Assembly: GCF_900104815.1 (NCBI RefSeq)
Contig: NZ_FNTD01000004.1
Coordinates: 1,240,001-1,304,000 of the forward strand
Direction: 5' to 3'
DNA from: Streptomyces misionensis
GTDB taxonomy: Bacteria > Actinomycetota > Actinomycetes > Streptomycetales > Streptomycetaceae
Length of the DNA: 64,000 nucleotides
The position numbers were made by a program, and so were the translations under genes. Positions 45,383-56,391 of this stretch are shown here, piece by piece. A model generated the notes under the pieces. It was not told the origin of the DNA and made no database searches. It worked only from the letters and a program-made list of their open reading frames with translations. Within the stretch, counting starts at the first letter, position 1; every line of letters begins with the position of its first letter.

Positions 45383-45430
45383 GGCTCTGACAGACCCCCG
45401 AACTTGCCTTCAGGAAGGAAACAATTCGTG

Positions 45431-45829
45431 ATGCCCCCTGCCCCCGCCGACCCGAACGTGGTCCATCCGATGCCCGAGCAGCCGCGAGTGGTGCTGCTGA
45501 AGCCGCTGGTCACCTCGCCGCTGATCGAGGTCGGAGAGTTCTCCTGCTACGACGACCCCGATGACCCGACCGCCGTCGAGACCCGCAACGTGCTCTACCA
45601 CTACGGGCCGGAGAACAGCGACGCCGACATTGCCCGCCCCCTGGCCCTGGCCTGGTGGGACTGGCCGCTCAAGGACATCACCGAACACCTCCGCACGATC
45701 ATGTCCGGCAGCGTCGACGACCTGGAGGACGCGGCGGCCCGGGCACGTGGAAACAGAACGTCCGCAGCCACCAACCCCCGGTACCAAGGGCCGTCGCACG
45801 AGCCCGACCCGGGACGACCCGCACGGTGA
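45431..45829 (+). pseudogene. Vat-like streptogramin acetyltransferase lacking its catalytic core
   Basis: The N-terminus LKPLVTSPLIEVGEFSCYDDPDDPT and NVLYHYGPE matches Vat/CatB-type xenobiotic acetyltransferases. It then jumps directly to ADIARPLALAWWDWPLKDITEH, which in intact family members lies about 85-90 residues later. The left-handed beta-helix with the catalytic histidine is missing in frame (junction about 45609-45618). The reading frame stays open to 45829. A real in-frame deletion or an assembly collapse; activity is not expected. Confidence 0.8.
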
Positions 45830-45885
45830 CCCGCTCCCCTGTCCGCGATCCACCGTTCCAGCACACCGAGAATCGAGCTGTCAGC

Positions 45886-47178
45886 ATGCCTGCTTCGCCC
45901 CGCCACAACCCGTTCGCCGACTGGCTTCGCACCCACGCCGTCCCCCTCGACCACCTCGACCCCGAGGCACCACTCGACGACCTGGAGCCGCTGCGCGCCA
46001 TCATCGGCGACGCACGCGTCGTCGCGATCGGTGAAAGTTCCCACTTCATCAACGAGTTCGCGTCCATGCGCGAGCGCATCCTGCGGTTCCTGGCCGAACG
46101 CTGCGGATTCACCGTCCTCGCCTTCGAGTACGGTTTCAGCGAAGGCTTCCCCCTCGACGCATGGGCCCAGGGTGAGGGGACGGACAACGACCTGTCGGCG
46201 CACCTCGCCGGGACGATCCCCGTGGGAGTCGACGCGCCGCTGCGCTGGATACGCCGGCACAACCGAACCGCTTCGACACCGGTGCGATTCACAGGGATCG
46301 ACATCCCGGCGGCCGGTGGGTCCTTGCTGCCCGCCCTGGCCCCGGTCGCCGACTACCTGCGCCGGATCGATCCCGAAACCCTGCCGATCGTCCAGGAGGC
46401 GATGCGGATCGCCGAATCGTTCGCCGGTGGCTCCGCGGCCGTCGCCGCGCCCGCCTGGGCACGCCTGTCCGCCGCGGAACAGGACGCCCTCAGCGCGACC
46501 CTGACGCGCCTGCTCATCCGGTTCCGCTCCGTCGCACCGCTGTATGTTTCCCGCGGCGACCAGCACAGCTACGACATCGCCGTGCGCCGGCTCGAAGGCG
46601 CCTGCCAGGCCGACTACACCTTCCGCGCCATGGCCGACCTCTATGCCGGCAAAGGGCTCACCGCCGACACCTCGGCCCGCGATGTCTACATGGCCGAGTC
46701 GGTCCTGTGGCACCTGGACCGCTTCGAACCCGGTACCCGCGTCGTGCTGGCGGCTCACAACGCCCACATCCAGAAGACACCGGTGTCCTTCAACGGCCAC
46801 CTCACGGGGCTCCCCATGGGACAGCACCTGCACCGCGCGCTCGGCGACGATTACTTCGCCCTCGGCCTGGCGAGCACCACCGGACATACCGCGGACATGC
46901 CCCGCGACGAGAACACGCCTTTCGGCTTCACCATCGAGGCCACCGCGCTGGAGCCGGCCGAGCCGGGAAGTATCGAAGCCGCGTTCGCCGACGCCGAACT
47001 CGGGCTCAGCATCGCCGATCTCCACCAGGCACGCCCGCAGGCGGCCCATGGAAACGTCGACCTCGCCCCGGGCCCGGACCGCATCCGGATCCAAAGCGCC
47101 TACCTCCACACCCCCGTCCTCGATGCGTTCGACGCCATCCTCCACACCCCGACCTCCACCGTCGCCGACAACCTCTGA
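45886..47178 (+). CDS. Erythromycin esterase family protein
   Basis: A 430-aa protein of the EreA/EreB-like family: GESSHFINEF near residue 46 carries the conserved E-x-x-H, followed by FEYGFSEGFPLDAWAQG, a FTGIDIP segment and HNAHIQK near residue 290 (second conserved His). In resistant strains these enzymes open the macrolide lactone; its activity here is inferred. Start ATG 45886; ribosome-binding site weak. Third member of the TetR-ABC-F-Vat-esterase cluster. Confidence 0.85.
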   Translation: MPASPRHNPFADWLRTHAVPLDHLDPEAPLDDLEPLRAIIGDARVVAIGESSHFINEFASMRERILRFLAERCGFTVLAFEYGFSEGFPLDAWAQGEGTDNDLSAHLAGTIPVGVDAPLRWIRRHNRTASTPVRFTGIDIPAAGGSLLPALAPVADYLRRIDPETLPIVQEAMRIAESFAGGSAAVAAPAWARLSAAEQDALSATLTRLLIRFRSVAPLYVSRGDQHSYDIAVRRLEGACQADYTFRAMADLYAGKGLTADTSARDVYMAESVLWHLDRFEPGTRVVLAAHNAHIQKTPVSFNGHLTGLPMGQHLHRALGDDYFALGLASTTGHTADMPRDENTPFGFTIEATALEPAEPGSIEAAFADAELGLSIADLHQARPQAAHGNVDLAPGPDRIRIQSAYLHTPVLDAFDAILHTPTSTVADNL

Positions 47179-47356
47179 CAGCCGACGCGGTGACGGCCGC
47201 CCTCAGGCCCCCGGAACATGCTGCTCACCGGGAGTCGACCCCGGCGCGGGAGCCGCACCGCACGGTGCACGCCCGCTGGTTCGACACGGCACGGGCAGGC
47301 GCCGGCCGAACGTCGCCGCGTCAGCCGCGCGGCACGGTCCCTCGCTCCGGTCGTGC

Positions 47357-47404
47357 GGCTGCGGCCCGGCACGGTGCACGTGGGCACTGTGCCGGGCCGC
47401 AGCC
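47357..47404. terminator. Long hairpin, likely terminator
   Basis: A 16-bp perfect stem (47357-47372 with 47389-47404) extended by GTGC/GCAC and a wobble to 21 bp around a 6-nt loop. It lies 180 nt after the esterase gene; the surrounding 47179-47628 shows no supported gene. Confidence 0.55.
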
Positions 47405-47628
47405 GGTCCTACGCCCTGCCGAAGGCGACCGGTGTGCCGTCCGCGGCCGGGACGAAGAGGCGGGACCTGAGCATGGCGATGCCGGGACGACGGAGCCGCG
47501 CCAGTCCTCCTCGGCCGGGTTCGGCGACGTGGGCGGCGGCTCCGGGTAACGCCGGTACGTCCACACCACGGACCCGGTCCGCTCGTCGAGCGGTCGGACG
47601 GCCACGCCCCACTACCCGCGTGGGACGT

Positions 47629-47982
47629 TCACACACATGGAGTGATGGTGAGTTCGGTGATGCGTCCGTCATCATCGAGCGTGAAGGCGTGGGCGAGGTC
47701 GACGGTGCCGCCGGGAAAGTCGCCTTCCAGGCGCTGGGTCACCGTCCAGTGCCGGTCGTCGTGCGGGACCGCGGTGAGCGGGGTGGTCGTGTAGGTGTAC
47801 TCGGTCGAGGTCCGGTCCAGCCAGGCCCGGACCGCGTCACGGCCGCGGTGGGCGCGGCCGTCGTCGACCACCACGACGGCGGGTGCGAAGCAGTCGGCCG
47901 CCGTGGGCACGTCGTGGCGGGTGTGGGCGTCGAGGTACGTCCGGACGCGGACGGGCAGGTCGGGGAAGCCGTTCGGGGTCAT
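47629..47982 (-). CDS. SnoaL-like/NTF2-fold protein
   Basis: A 117-aa protein starting ATG 47982. It follows the NTF2/SnoaL pattern: RVRTYLDAHTRHDVPTAADCFAPAVVVVDDGRAHRGRDAVRAWLDRTSTEYTYTTTP, VTQRLEGDFPGGTVDLAHAFTLDDDGRITELTI. Such folds serve as small enzymes or cofactors; function unknown. Same strand as the SDR gene 43 bp upstream, probably an operon. Confidence 0.82.
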   Translation of the reverse strand: MTPNGFPDLPVRVRTYLDAHTRHDVPTAADCFAPAVVVVDDGRAHRGRDAVRAWLDRTSTEYTYTTTPLTAVPHDDRHWTVTQRLEGDFPGGTVDLAHAFTLDDDGRITELTITPCV

Positions 47983-48025
47983 ACGGGTTCTCTTCTCGTT
48001 ACGAAGTGGGTCGGTGGGTGGTGGG

Positions 48026-48808
48026 TCAGACGGTGGGGACCGTGCCGCCATCGATGGTGTGCTCGGCGCCCGTGATCGCGGCGGCGCTGTCGGAGACGAG
48101 GAAGGCGACCAGCTCGGCCACCTCCTCGGGTCGTGCGGGGCGGCCGAGGGGGATGCCTCCGAGTGAGGCCAGCACCTGCTCCCAGGCAGCGGCCTGGTCG
48201 ATGCCCTGTGCGTCGGCGATGCGGCCCACCAGGGCCGTGGTGCCCTCCGTCGCGATCGCGCCCGGGGAGACCACGTTGACCCGTACGCCGTGCGGCGCCA
48301 GCTCGCGGGCGAGGCCCTTGCTGTACGTGGTCAACGCGGCCTTCGCGGCGGCGTAGCCGAGCGTGGCGTCGGGCAGGGGCAGACGCCGCTGGATGGAGGA
48401 GACGTGGACGACGGCGCCCCGTCCCGCGCCGCGCATCGCCGGGAGCAGCGCGCGGTCGAGGCGGACGGCGGCCAGTAGGTTGAGGGCGAGCTCGTCCTGC
48501 CAGTGCGCGTCGGTGAGGGCGGCGAACCCGCCGGCCGGCGCACGGGAGCCGCCGAGCGTGTGCACGACGACGTGCGGGGTGCCGAGCCGGTCGCGCACCG
48601 CCGAGGCGACGGTGTCGACGCCTTCCGGCGTGGTCAGATCGGCCGTGACGAACAGGGGGTCCGGGGCCGCGTCCGCGGGTGCCGTGCGGGCCGTCGCGAG
48701 CACGGTGGCGCCGGCCGCGCGCAGGCGCGCCGCGATCGCGGCGCCGGTGCCCCGCCCAGCGCCGGTGACGACGGCGAGGCGCCCCGCAAGGGAAGTGGTG
48801 CTGGTCAT
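48026..48808 (-). CDS. SDR family oxidoreductase
   Basis: A 260-aa short-chain dehydrogenase: [12 protein letters not shown] (cofactor loop), the NAG-equivalent position in HTLGG, serine-tyrosine-lysine catalytic set S-S-IQ... YAAAKAAL, and PGAIATEG. Start ATG 48808. Divergent from a MerR regulator with an operator-like palindrome 42 nt upstream, so likely under its control. Confidence 0.88.
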   Translation of the reverse strand: MTSTTSLAGRLAVVTGAGRGTGAAIAARLRAAGATVLATARTAPADAAPDPLFVTADLTTPEGVDTVASAVRDRLGTPHVVVHTLGGSRAPAGGFAALTDAHWQDELALNLLAAVRLDRALLPAMRGAGRGAVVHVSSIQRRLPLPDATLGYAAAKAALTTYSKGLARELAPHGVRVNVVSPGAIATEGTTALVGRIADAQGIDQAAAWEQVLASLGGIPLGRPARPEEVAELVAFLVSDSAAAITGAEHTIDGGTVPTV

Positions 48809-48849
48809 GGGGGCAGCGTGCCGCCTCCCGCGGCACACGGCTCAAGCGC

Positions 48850-48876
48850 TGCACTCTCCCCCTGCGGGAGGGTGCA
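48850..48876. promoter_or_regulatory. MerR-type inverted repeat
   Basis: TGCACTCTCCC-CCTGC-GGGAGGGTGCA, 11-bp arms with one mismatch, lies between SDR (start 48808) and merR (start 48888). Placement and symmetry fit a MerR operator. Confidence 0.6.
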
Positions 48877-48887
48877 GAGTGGGACGC

Positions 48888-49730
48888 GTGTTGACGATCG
48901 GCGAGTTCTCCCGGCTGACCCACCTGAGTATCCGTACGCTGCGCCGCTACCACGAGGCCGGGCTGCTGGAGCCCGCGCACGTGGCCCCGTCGAGCGGCTA
49001 CCGGTACTACGACCCAGACCAGATCCCCGCCGCACAGGTCATCTCCCGGCTGCGGGAACTCGACGTACCGCTCGCCGACGTCAGGCGGATCCTGCTCACC
49101 CCGGACCCGACCGTGCGGGCGCACCTGGTGGGCGAACACCTCCAGCGGCTCAAGGACCAGCTGTCACGGACCCAGGCGGCCGTCGCATCGCTGCAACGGC
49201 TGCTGCGCCCCGAGCCGGCCGGTGTCGCCGTCGAACTGCGCCACGCGCCCGCGCGGCGCGTGGCCGCGGTGCGGGGCACGGTCACGCACGAGGAGGTGTT
49301 GCCCTGGTACGCGGGCGCGATGGCCGAGCTGGACGCCGTCGTCGACGCACCCGCGGGTCCTCCGGGCGGCCTCTACGACAACGCGCTGTTCAGCGAGGGC
49401 CGCGGGGACGTGCTCGTGTACGTCCCGGTCGCCGCCCCCGTGCCGGACCTGGGGCGCGTCCAGGGCACCGAACTGCCGCCCGCGGAACTCGCGGTCACCG
49501 TGCACCCGGGGACCCACGACACCATCGACGTCACCTACGGCGAACTGGGCAGGTGGGTCGCCGACCACGCACTCGCCGTGGCCGGGCCGGTGCGCGAGAC
49601 CTACCTCGTGGGCCCGCGCGACACCCCGGTCGCCGACCGGTGGCGCACCGAAATCGGCTGGCCGGTGTTCCGGGTCACCGACGCCGGCCCCGCCCGGTCT
49701 GACTCCGGTACGGCCCGACCGGGACGGTAG
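48888..49730 (+). CDS. MerR family regulator with effector-binding domain
   Basis: A 280-aa protein, GTG 48888. N-terminal winged HTH: LTIGEFSRLTHLSIRTLRRYHEAGLLEPAHVAPSSGYRYYDPDQI; a helical spacer; then a C-terminal GyrI-like ligand-binding domain (VELRHAPARRVAAVRGTVTHEEVLPWYAGAMAELDAVV...). This is the TipA/BltR-type layout. It likely controls the divergent SDR/SnoaL pair. Confidence 0.87.
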   Translation: MLTIGEFSRLTHLSIRTLRRYHEAGLLEPAHVAPSSGYRYYDPDQIPAAQVISRLRELDVPLADVRRILLTPDPTVRAHLVGEHLQRLKDQLSRTQAAVASLQRLLRPEPAGVAVELRHAPARRVAAVRGTVTHEEVLPWYAGAMAELDAVVDAPAGPPGGLYDNALFSEGRGDVLVYVPVAAPVPDLGRVQGTELPPAELAVTVHPGTHDTIDVTYGELGRWVADHALAVAGPVRETYLVGPRDTPVADRWRTEIGWPVFRVTDAGPARSDSGTARPGR

Positions 49731-49767
49731 ACCGGCCTACGCGACCGCCGTCTGCCGGTCGGACGTA

Positions 49768-50397
49768 GGGCAGGTCGTCGGGGGTTCCGAGGGCCACCCG
49801 GTCGTGGACGAGGTGGGCGAACTGGTCGTCACCCACCCCATGCCGTCCATGCCGCTGTACTTCTGGAACGACCCCGAGGGACGCCGCTACCGCGACGCCT
49901 ACTTCTCCACGTACGACGGGGTGTGGCGGCACGGCGACTGGATCACGCTCACGGGACACGGGTCGGTGATCGTGCACGGCCGCTCCGACAGCACGCTGAA
50001 CCGCAACGGCGTACGGCTGGGCAGCGCCGACATCCATGACGTGGTCGAGCGGCTTCCGGAGATCGCGGTGGCGCTGGTCATCGGCGCGGAAGAGCCGGAT
50101 GGCGGCAACTGGATGCCCCTGTTCGTGGTCCTTGCGCCGGGTGCCGAACTGGATGACGCCCTGCGCGACCGCATCCGCGAGGTCATCCGCACCGGTGCCT
50201 CGCCCCGTCACGTCCCCGACGAGATCATCGAGGTGCCGGCCGTCCAGCACACTCGTACCGGGAAGAAGCTGGAGGTTCCGGTCAAACGTTGCGGACACGA
50301 CCTAGTGGAGCCGCCCGGGACCACCGGCCGAGTCCGCCGACCGGGTCCCTCGGCCGGGTCCGTCGGCCAGGCGGCACGCGCGGAGCCGGCGCCCTGA
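49768..50397 (+). pseudogene. Acetoacetyl-CoA synthetase C-terminal remnant
   Basis: The frame gives VVDEVGELVVTHPMPSMPLYFWNDPEGRRYRDAYFSTYDGVWRHGDWI, HGRSDSTLNRNGVRLGSADIHDVVERLPEI and RHVPDEIIEVPAVQHTRTGKK, the C-terminal third of acetoacetyl-CoA synthetase (AMP-binding family). The N-terminal two-thirds is absent and the final segment departs from the family after EVPVKR. It is a decayed leftover; no promoter or start is evident. Confidence 0.75.
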
Positions 50398-50465
50398 CCT
50401 GGGTCACGGCGCCGGTGCGAAGGGAAAAGGGGCGGAGAGCGCCGGCGCTCCCCGGCCCTTGATCG

Positions 50466-51760
<1,295 letters not shown>

Positions 51761-51830
51761 CCCAGCCAAGGGGTGTCCCGGGGAGCGCGCCACAGCACAT
51801 CCCGCGAGCCGCGGAAGTAGGGAGAGCGCC

Positions 51831-53276
51831 ATGTCAGCAGCCGAGGGTCCGCTCGTCGTCGGTGTGGACACGTCCACCCAGTCCACGAAGGCCCTGGTCG
51901 TCGACGTGTCCACCGGGCGGGTGGTGGCGAGCGGCCAGGCCCCGCACACCGTCTCCTCCGGCGCGGGCCGGGAGAGTGATCCGCGCCAGTGGTGGGACGC
52001 CCTGTGCGAGGCGTTGCGCCAGTGCGGTGAAGCGGCGCACGAGGCCGCCGCGGTGTCCGTCGGCGGCCAGCAGCACGGCCTGGTCACCCTGGACGAGCAC
52101 GGCGATCCGGTGCGCCCGGCCCTGCTCTGGAACGACGTCCGTTCTGCGCCGCAGGCCCGTCGGCTGGTGGCGGAACTGGGCGGCCCGAAGGCCTGGGCGG
52201 AGCGCACCGGCAGCGTGCCCGGCGCGTCGTTCACGGCGACGAAGTGGGCCTGGCTGGCCGAGCACGAGCCGGAGGCGGTCCGCGCCACCAAGGCTGTACG
52301 GCTCCCCCACGACTACCTCACCGAGCGGCTGACCGGCCAGGCCGTCACCGACCGCGGTGACGCCTCCGGCACCGGCTGGTGGGCGTCCGGCACGGAGCGG
52401 TACGACGAGGAGACCCTGGCGCACATCGGGCTCGACCCGGCGCTGCTGCCCCGGGTGGTGCGGCCGGGCGAGGTGGCAGGGACCGTCCGCGACGGCCATG
52501 ACCTGCCGTTCTCCAGAGGCACCCTGGTGGCGGCCGGAACCGGTGACAACGCGGCGGCGGCCCTGGGGCTCGGGCTGCGGCCGGGCACCCCGGTGCTGAG
52601 CCTGGGGACGTCCGGCACGGTGTACGCCGTCTCCCGGCGCCGCCCGGCCGACCCGACCGGCACGGTGGCGGGTTTCGCCGACGCGCACGGCGACTGGCTG
52701 CCGCTGGCCTGCACCCTGAACTGCACGCTCGCCGTCGACCGCGTCGCGGCCCTGCTCGGCCTGGACCGCGAGGCCGTGGCACCCGGCGGCTCCGTGACGC
52801 TCCTGCCGTACCTGGACGGCGAGCGGACCCCGAACCTGCCGAACGCCTCCGGGCTGCTGCACGGGCTGCGCCACGACACGACCCCGGGCCAGTTGCTCCA
52901 GGCGGCCTACGACGGGGCCGTGCACGCGCTGCTCGGCGCGCTCGACCTGGTCCTCGACGAGGACGCCGACCGTGACAGCCCGCTGCTGCTGATCGGCGGC
53001 GGGGCGCGGGGCCGGGCCTGGCAGCAGACCGTGCGCCGGCTGTCGGGGCGGCCGGTTCGGATCCCGGAGGCGAGGGAGCTGGTCGCCCTGGGCGCGGCGG
53101 CCCAGGCGGCCGGGCTGCTGACCGGCGAGGATCCGGCGGCCGTGGCGCGCCGCTGGAACACGACCGCGGGCCCGGTCCTGGAGGCCGTGCCCCAGGACGA
53201 GGAGACGCTGGCCCGGATCAGCGGGGTACTCTCCGACGCGGCTCCGCTGCTGGAACGGGCGACGGAGGACCGCTGA
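51831..53276 (+). CDS. xylB: Xylulokinase
   Basis: A 481-aa FGGY-family kinase phosphorylating D-xylulose. N-terminal VVGVDTSTQSTKALVVDVSTG, the substrate segment GGQQHGLVTLDEHG, SLGTSGTVYAVS (ATP-binding), and GGGARGRAWQQTVRRLSGRPVRIPE near the C-terminus. ATG 51831 with GGGAGAG upstream. Together with xylA and the ROK regulator it forms the xylose catabolic locus. Confidence 0.95.
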   Translation: MSAAEGPLVVGVDTSTQSTKALVVDVSTGRVVASGQAPHTVSSGAGRESDPRQWWDALCEALRQCGEAAHEAAAVSVGGQQHGLVTLDEHGDPVRPALLWNDVRSAPQARRLVAELGGPKAWAERTGSVPGASFTATKWAWLAEHEPEAVRATKAVRLPHDYLTERLTGQAVTDRGDASGTGWWASGTERYDEETLAHIGLDPALLPRVVRPGEVAGTVRDGHDLPFSRGTLVAAGTGDNAAAALGLGLRPGTPVLSLGTSGTVYAVSRRRPADPTGTVAGFADAHGDWLPLACTLNCTLAVDRVAALLGLDREAVAPGGSVTLLPYLDGERTPNLPNASGLLHGLRHDTTPGQLLQAAYDGAVHALLGALDLVLDEDADRDSPLLLIGGGARGRAWQQTVRRLSGRPVRIPEARELVALGAAAQAAGLLTGEDPAAVARRWNTTAGPVLEAVPQDEETLARISGVLSDAAPLLERATEDR

Positions 53277-53312
53277 GCCCTGCCACCCCACGGACCGAGG
53301 AATGACGCCGGC

Positions 53313-54521
53313 ATGACCGCACCGCTGAACCAGTCCCTCCCCCAGGGGATCGGCCCAGCCCTGCCGGACACCCAGCAGGGCATGCGCCGGCGCAACCTCG
53401 CACGGGTGATGCACGCGGTCAGCGCCGAAGGCTCGCTGTCCCGGGCCGCGGTGGCCTCGCGCATCGGTCTGACGCGGGCCGCCGTGTCGACCCTGGTGGA
53501 CGAGCTGATCCGCACCGGGCTGCTGGAGGAACTGGGCCCCGAGCGGCCGGGCCGGGTGGGCAGGCCCGGGTCGGCGCTGGCGGTGAGCGGCCGCGGTCCG
53601 GCCGGGATCGGCGCGGAGATCGGCGTCGACCACCTGGCGGTGTGCGCGGTCGATCTGCGCGGTACGGTCCGCGCGCGGGCCGTGCGCCGGGGCGCCAACC
53701 GCGGCCGGGCGCCCGAGGCCGTGACCGCGGAGCTGATGTCGCTGGTCCGCCAGGTCGTCGCCGAGGCCGGGCGCGAGGAGCTGTGGCCCGCGGGACTCGC
53801 GGTCGCCGTACCGGGACTGGTGGCGCGTGACGGACGGACGGTCGTCCGCGCCCCCAATCTCGACTGGCGCGACACGGACCTCGGCGCCCTGCTGGGCGAC
53901 GACTGGCCGCTCATGGTGGACAACGAGGCCAACTTCGGCGCGCTGGCCGAGCTGTGGTTGGGCGCCGGCACCCCCCGTGAGTTCCTGCACGTGTCGGCCG
54001 AGATCGGCATCGGTGCCGCGGTCGTCGTGGACGGGCAACTCCTGCGCGGCACACGGGGTTTCGCGGGCGAGTTGGGTCATGTGCCGGTGCGGCCGGACGG
54101 GCCCGCGTGCGCATGTGGCGGGCGTGGCTGTCTCGAGCAGTACGCGGGCCAGGAGGCGGTGCTGCGCGCTGCGGGACTCGAACCGCGTCAGGATCTCGTC
54201 GGCCTGCTCGCGGAGCGCGCGGAGCAGGGCGAGGAGGGAGTGCGCGCGGCCCTGCGGGACGCCGGCACGGCGCTCGGCATCGCCCTGACCGGGGCGGTGA
54301 ACCTGCTCGATCCGGAGACGGTGGTCCTGGGCGGTGCCCTGGCGGGCCTCTCGCCCTGGCTGCTGCCCTCGCTCGAGGCGGAACTGGCGGGCCGTTCGGC
54401 GGGTCCGGCCTGTCCGCTGGCGGTGTCCCCGCTCGGCCCCGAGGGGCCCTTGCTGGGCGCGGCGCACTCCGTCGTCCGAGCCGTGCTGGACGATCCGGCC
54501 GCCGTGGCACAGCGTCCCTGA
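53313..54521 (+). CDS. xylR: ROK family transcriptional regulator (xylose repressor-like)
   Basis: A 402-aa protein: N-terminal winged HTH (LSRAAVASRIGLTRAAVSTLVDELIRTGLLEE) followed by a ROK sugar-kinase-like domain with DNEANFGALAELWLG, GIGAAVVVDGQLLRGTRGFAGELGH and the zinc motif CACGGRGCLEQYAG. It follows xylB by 36 bp, so it is probably cotranscribed; assignment as the xyl repressor is by context. Confidence 0.88.
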   Translation: MTAPLNQSLPQGIGPALPDTQQGMRRRNLARVMHAVSAEGSLSRAAVASRIGLTRAAVSTLVDELIRTGLLEELGPERPGRVGRPGSALAVSGRGPAGIGAEIGVDHLAVCAVDLRGTVRARAVRRGANRGRAPEAVTAELMSLVRQVVAEAGREELWPAGLAVAVPGLVARDGRTVVRAPNLDWRDTDLGALLGDDWPLMVDNEANFGALAELWLGAGTPREFLHVSAEIGIGAAVVVDGQLLRGTRGFAGELGHVPVRPDGPACACGGRGCLEQYAGQEAVLRAAGLEPRQDLVGLLAERAEQGEEGVRAALRDAGTALGIALTGAVNLLDPETVVLGGALAGLSPWLLPSLEAELAGRSAGPACPLAVSPLGPEGPLLGAAHSVVRAVLDDPAAVAQRP

Positions 54522-54796
54522 CGCCCGCTTTCCCCCGGCCCGAAGACGCTCTGGCAGGCGGCTCCGGTGCGTCCACGCGCCCGTCGGCGTACGGCACTCA
54601 CCCGAACGAGTGGCCGAGTTGTCCACAAGCTTCGGCTTGTCCACGGAACCGTGGCGCACCCTTCTGCCGGACCCGGCCGCGCCGTACCGTGAATCACACG
54701 AGGTGCGCGCTGCCGGCCCGTCAGGTCCCGCTCGGCCCTCGTGACTTCGGAGCATTCGCACAGATCGGGCGGCAGCGGACGGACACCGGGGGACAC

Positions 54797-56281
54797 ATGC
54801 GCGGGCAGACCAGCGGGACTTTGCGGCGTGATGCCATCGGGTTGCGCGAAGTCCTGTTCCAGAGCGTCACGGCGATGGCGCCGGCCGCCGCGGTGGCCGC
54901 GTCGATCCCGGCCGGCGCCGCCTTCGCGGGCGGCAGCCTTCCGCTGGCGGTGCTCATCGCCCTGGTGGCCTGCCTGTTCACCGCCTCCTGCGTCGCGGAG
55001 CTGGCGCGCGAGCTGCCTACGGCGGGCTCGGTCGCCACCTACGCGGCGCGTGGATTACATCCGGCCGTCGGCTTCCTCGTCGGCTGGGGTTATGTCTTCG
55101 TGGAGATGCTGGTTCCTCCACTGCTGCTCCTGCAACTGGGCTTCACGGTGGCGGGCACCCTGCATGACGAGTGGTCCTCGTACCCGGCGGATCTGTGGTG
55201 GCCCTACCCCCTGGTGGGCGCCGCCGTGATCGCCGTCGCGGGGTACTTCGGCGTCCGGGCCTCGGCCCGCTTCGGCACCGTCCTCGGCGCCTTCGAGGTC
55301 CTTGTCTTCCTGGTGTTCGCGGTGCTGCTGATCGGCCGGGCGGGGAGCGGCAACACCCTGTCGGTCTTCGGTACTTCGCACACCGCCGGCGGATACAGCG
55401 GTGTCGGCGGCGTCTTCGCGGGGTCCGTGTACACCGTGCTGGCGTTCGCCGGGTTCGAGGCGGCGGCACCGCTCGCCGAGGAGACGCGCGAGCCCCGGCG
55501 GACGATGCACCGCGCGGTGCTGGGCGCCGCCCTGGGCATCGGCCTGTTCTACGTCGTCACGACCTATGCGATGACCGTCTACTTCGGGCCGGACCGGTTC
55601 GCCGGATTCAGCGCGTCCGGCAGGGCCTCCTGGGAGGGGGTCGCCCGGGCCTCGTTCGGCCTCTTCTGGGTACTGCTGTTCCTCGCGGTGGTCAACTCCA
55701 CGATCGCCAACGCCAACGCGTGCGCCAACGTGTCGACGCGTACGGCCTTCGCACTGGCCCGCGTCCGCGTCCTGCCCCGTCTGCTCGCCACGCTCCATCC
55801 CCGGCACCGCTCCCCGGTGGCGGGCATCGCGGTGCAGACCGTCGTGGCCGTCGCCGCCGTGCTGGGGCTGGGCCTCGGTTACGGCCCCGAGACGGCGTTC
55901 CTGCTCCTCGCCACGGTGATCGTGACGGTCGTCATCGGCGTCTACATCGTGGTGAACCTCGCCTGCGCCGGCCACTTCGTACGGGCGGGCGGCGGCGCCC
56001 TCAAGCCGGTGCGGCACCTGCTGTTCCCGGTGCTGGGCATCGCCGCTTTCGTTCCCGCGCTGCTGACGGCCGCCGGTCTCCCGGTGTTCACCTTCGTGAC
56101 CAAGCTGAGCGCTCCGGTGTCCTACGCCGGTCCCGTGGTCGGCGTCTGGCTGGCGATCGGCGTGGTGGTGCTGCTGGTCCTGCTCCGGCGCCACCCCGAG
56201 CGCATAGCCGAGACCGCGCGGGTCCACATGGAGGAGCACGATCCGGCCGTTCCCCGCCGGGACGGCACCGTGCCCGGCTGA
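54797..56281 (+). CDS. APC family amino-acid/amine permease
   Basis: A 494-aa membrane protein with about 12 hydrophobic helices. The first helix carries the APC motif (FQSVTAMAPAAAVAASIPAGAAFAGGSLPLAV), and FAGFEAAAPLAEETREPRRTMHRAVLGA is the conserved cytosolic loop. ATG 54797 with GGGGGA upstream. It is followed 110 bp later by an acetamidase gene, so it may import an amide or amine. Substrate is inferred only. Confidence 0.87.
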   Translation: MRGQTSGTLRRDAIGLREVLFQSVTAMAPAAAVAASIPAGAAFAGGSLPLAVLIALVACLFTASCVAELARELPTAGSVATYAARGLHPAVGFLVGWGYVFVEMLVPPLLLLQLGFTVAGTLHDEWSSYPADLWWPYPLVGAAVIAVAGYFGVRASARFGTVLGAFEVLVFLVFAVLLIGRAGSGNTLSVFGTSHTAGGYSGVGGVFAGSVYTVLAFAGFEAAAPLAEETREPRRTMHRAVLGAALGIGLFYVVTTYAMTVYFGPDRFAGFSASGRASWEGVARASFGLFWVLLFLAVVNSTIANANACANVSTRTAFALARVRVLPRLLATLHPRHRSPVAGIAVQTVVAVAAVLGLGLGYGPETAFLLLATVIVTVVIGVYIVVNLACAGHFVRAGGGALKPVRHLLFPVLGIAAFVPALLTAAGLPVFTFVTKLSAPVSYAGPVVGVWLAIGVVVLLVLLRRHPERIAETARVHMEEHDPAVPRRDGTVPG

Positions 56282-56391
56282 ACCGGCGCCCGCACCGGGC
56301 CGACCGGGCGGATACGGCCCCACCCGCGACCGCCCGCGTCCCCTCTCTCTCTTACGCAGGACCACCCCCACCAGAAGGGACCCACGTCACG

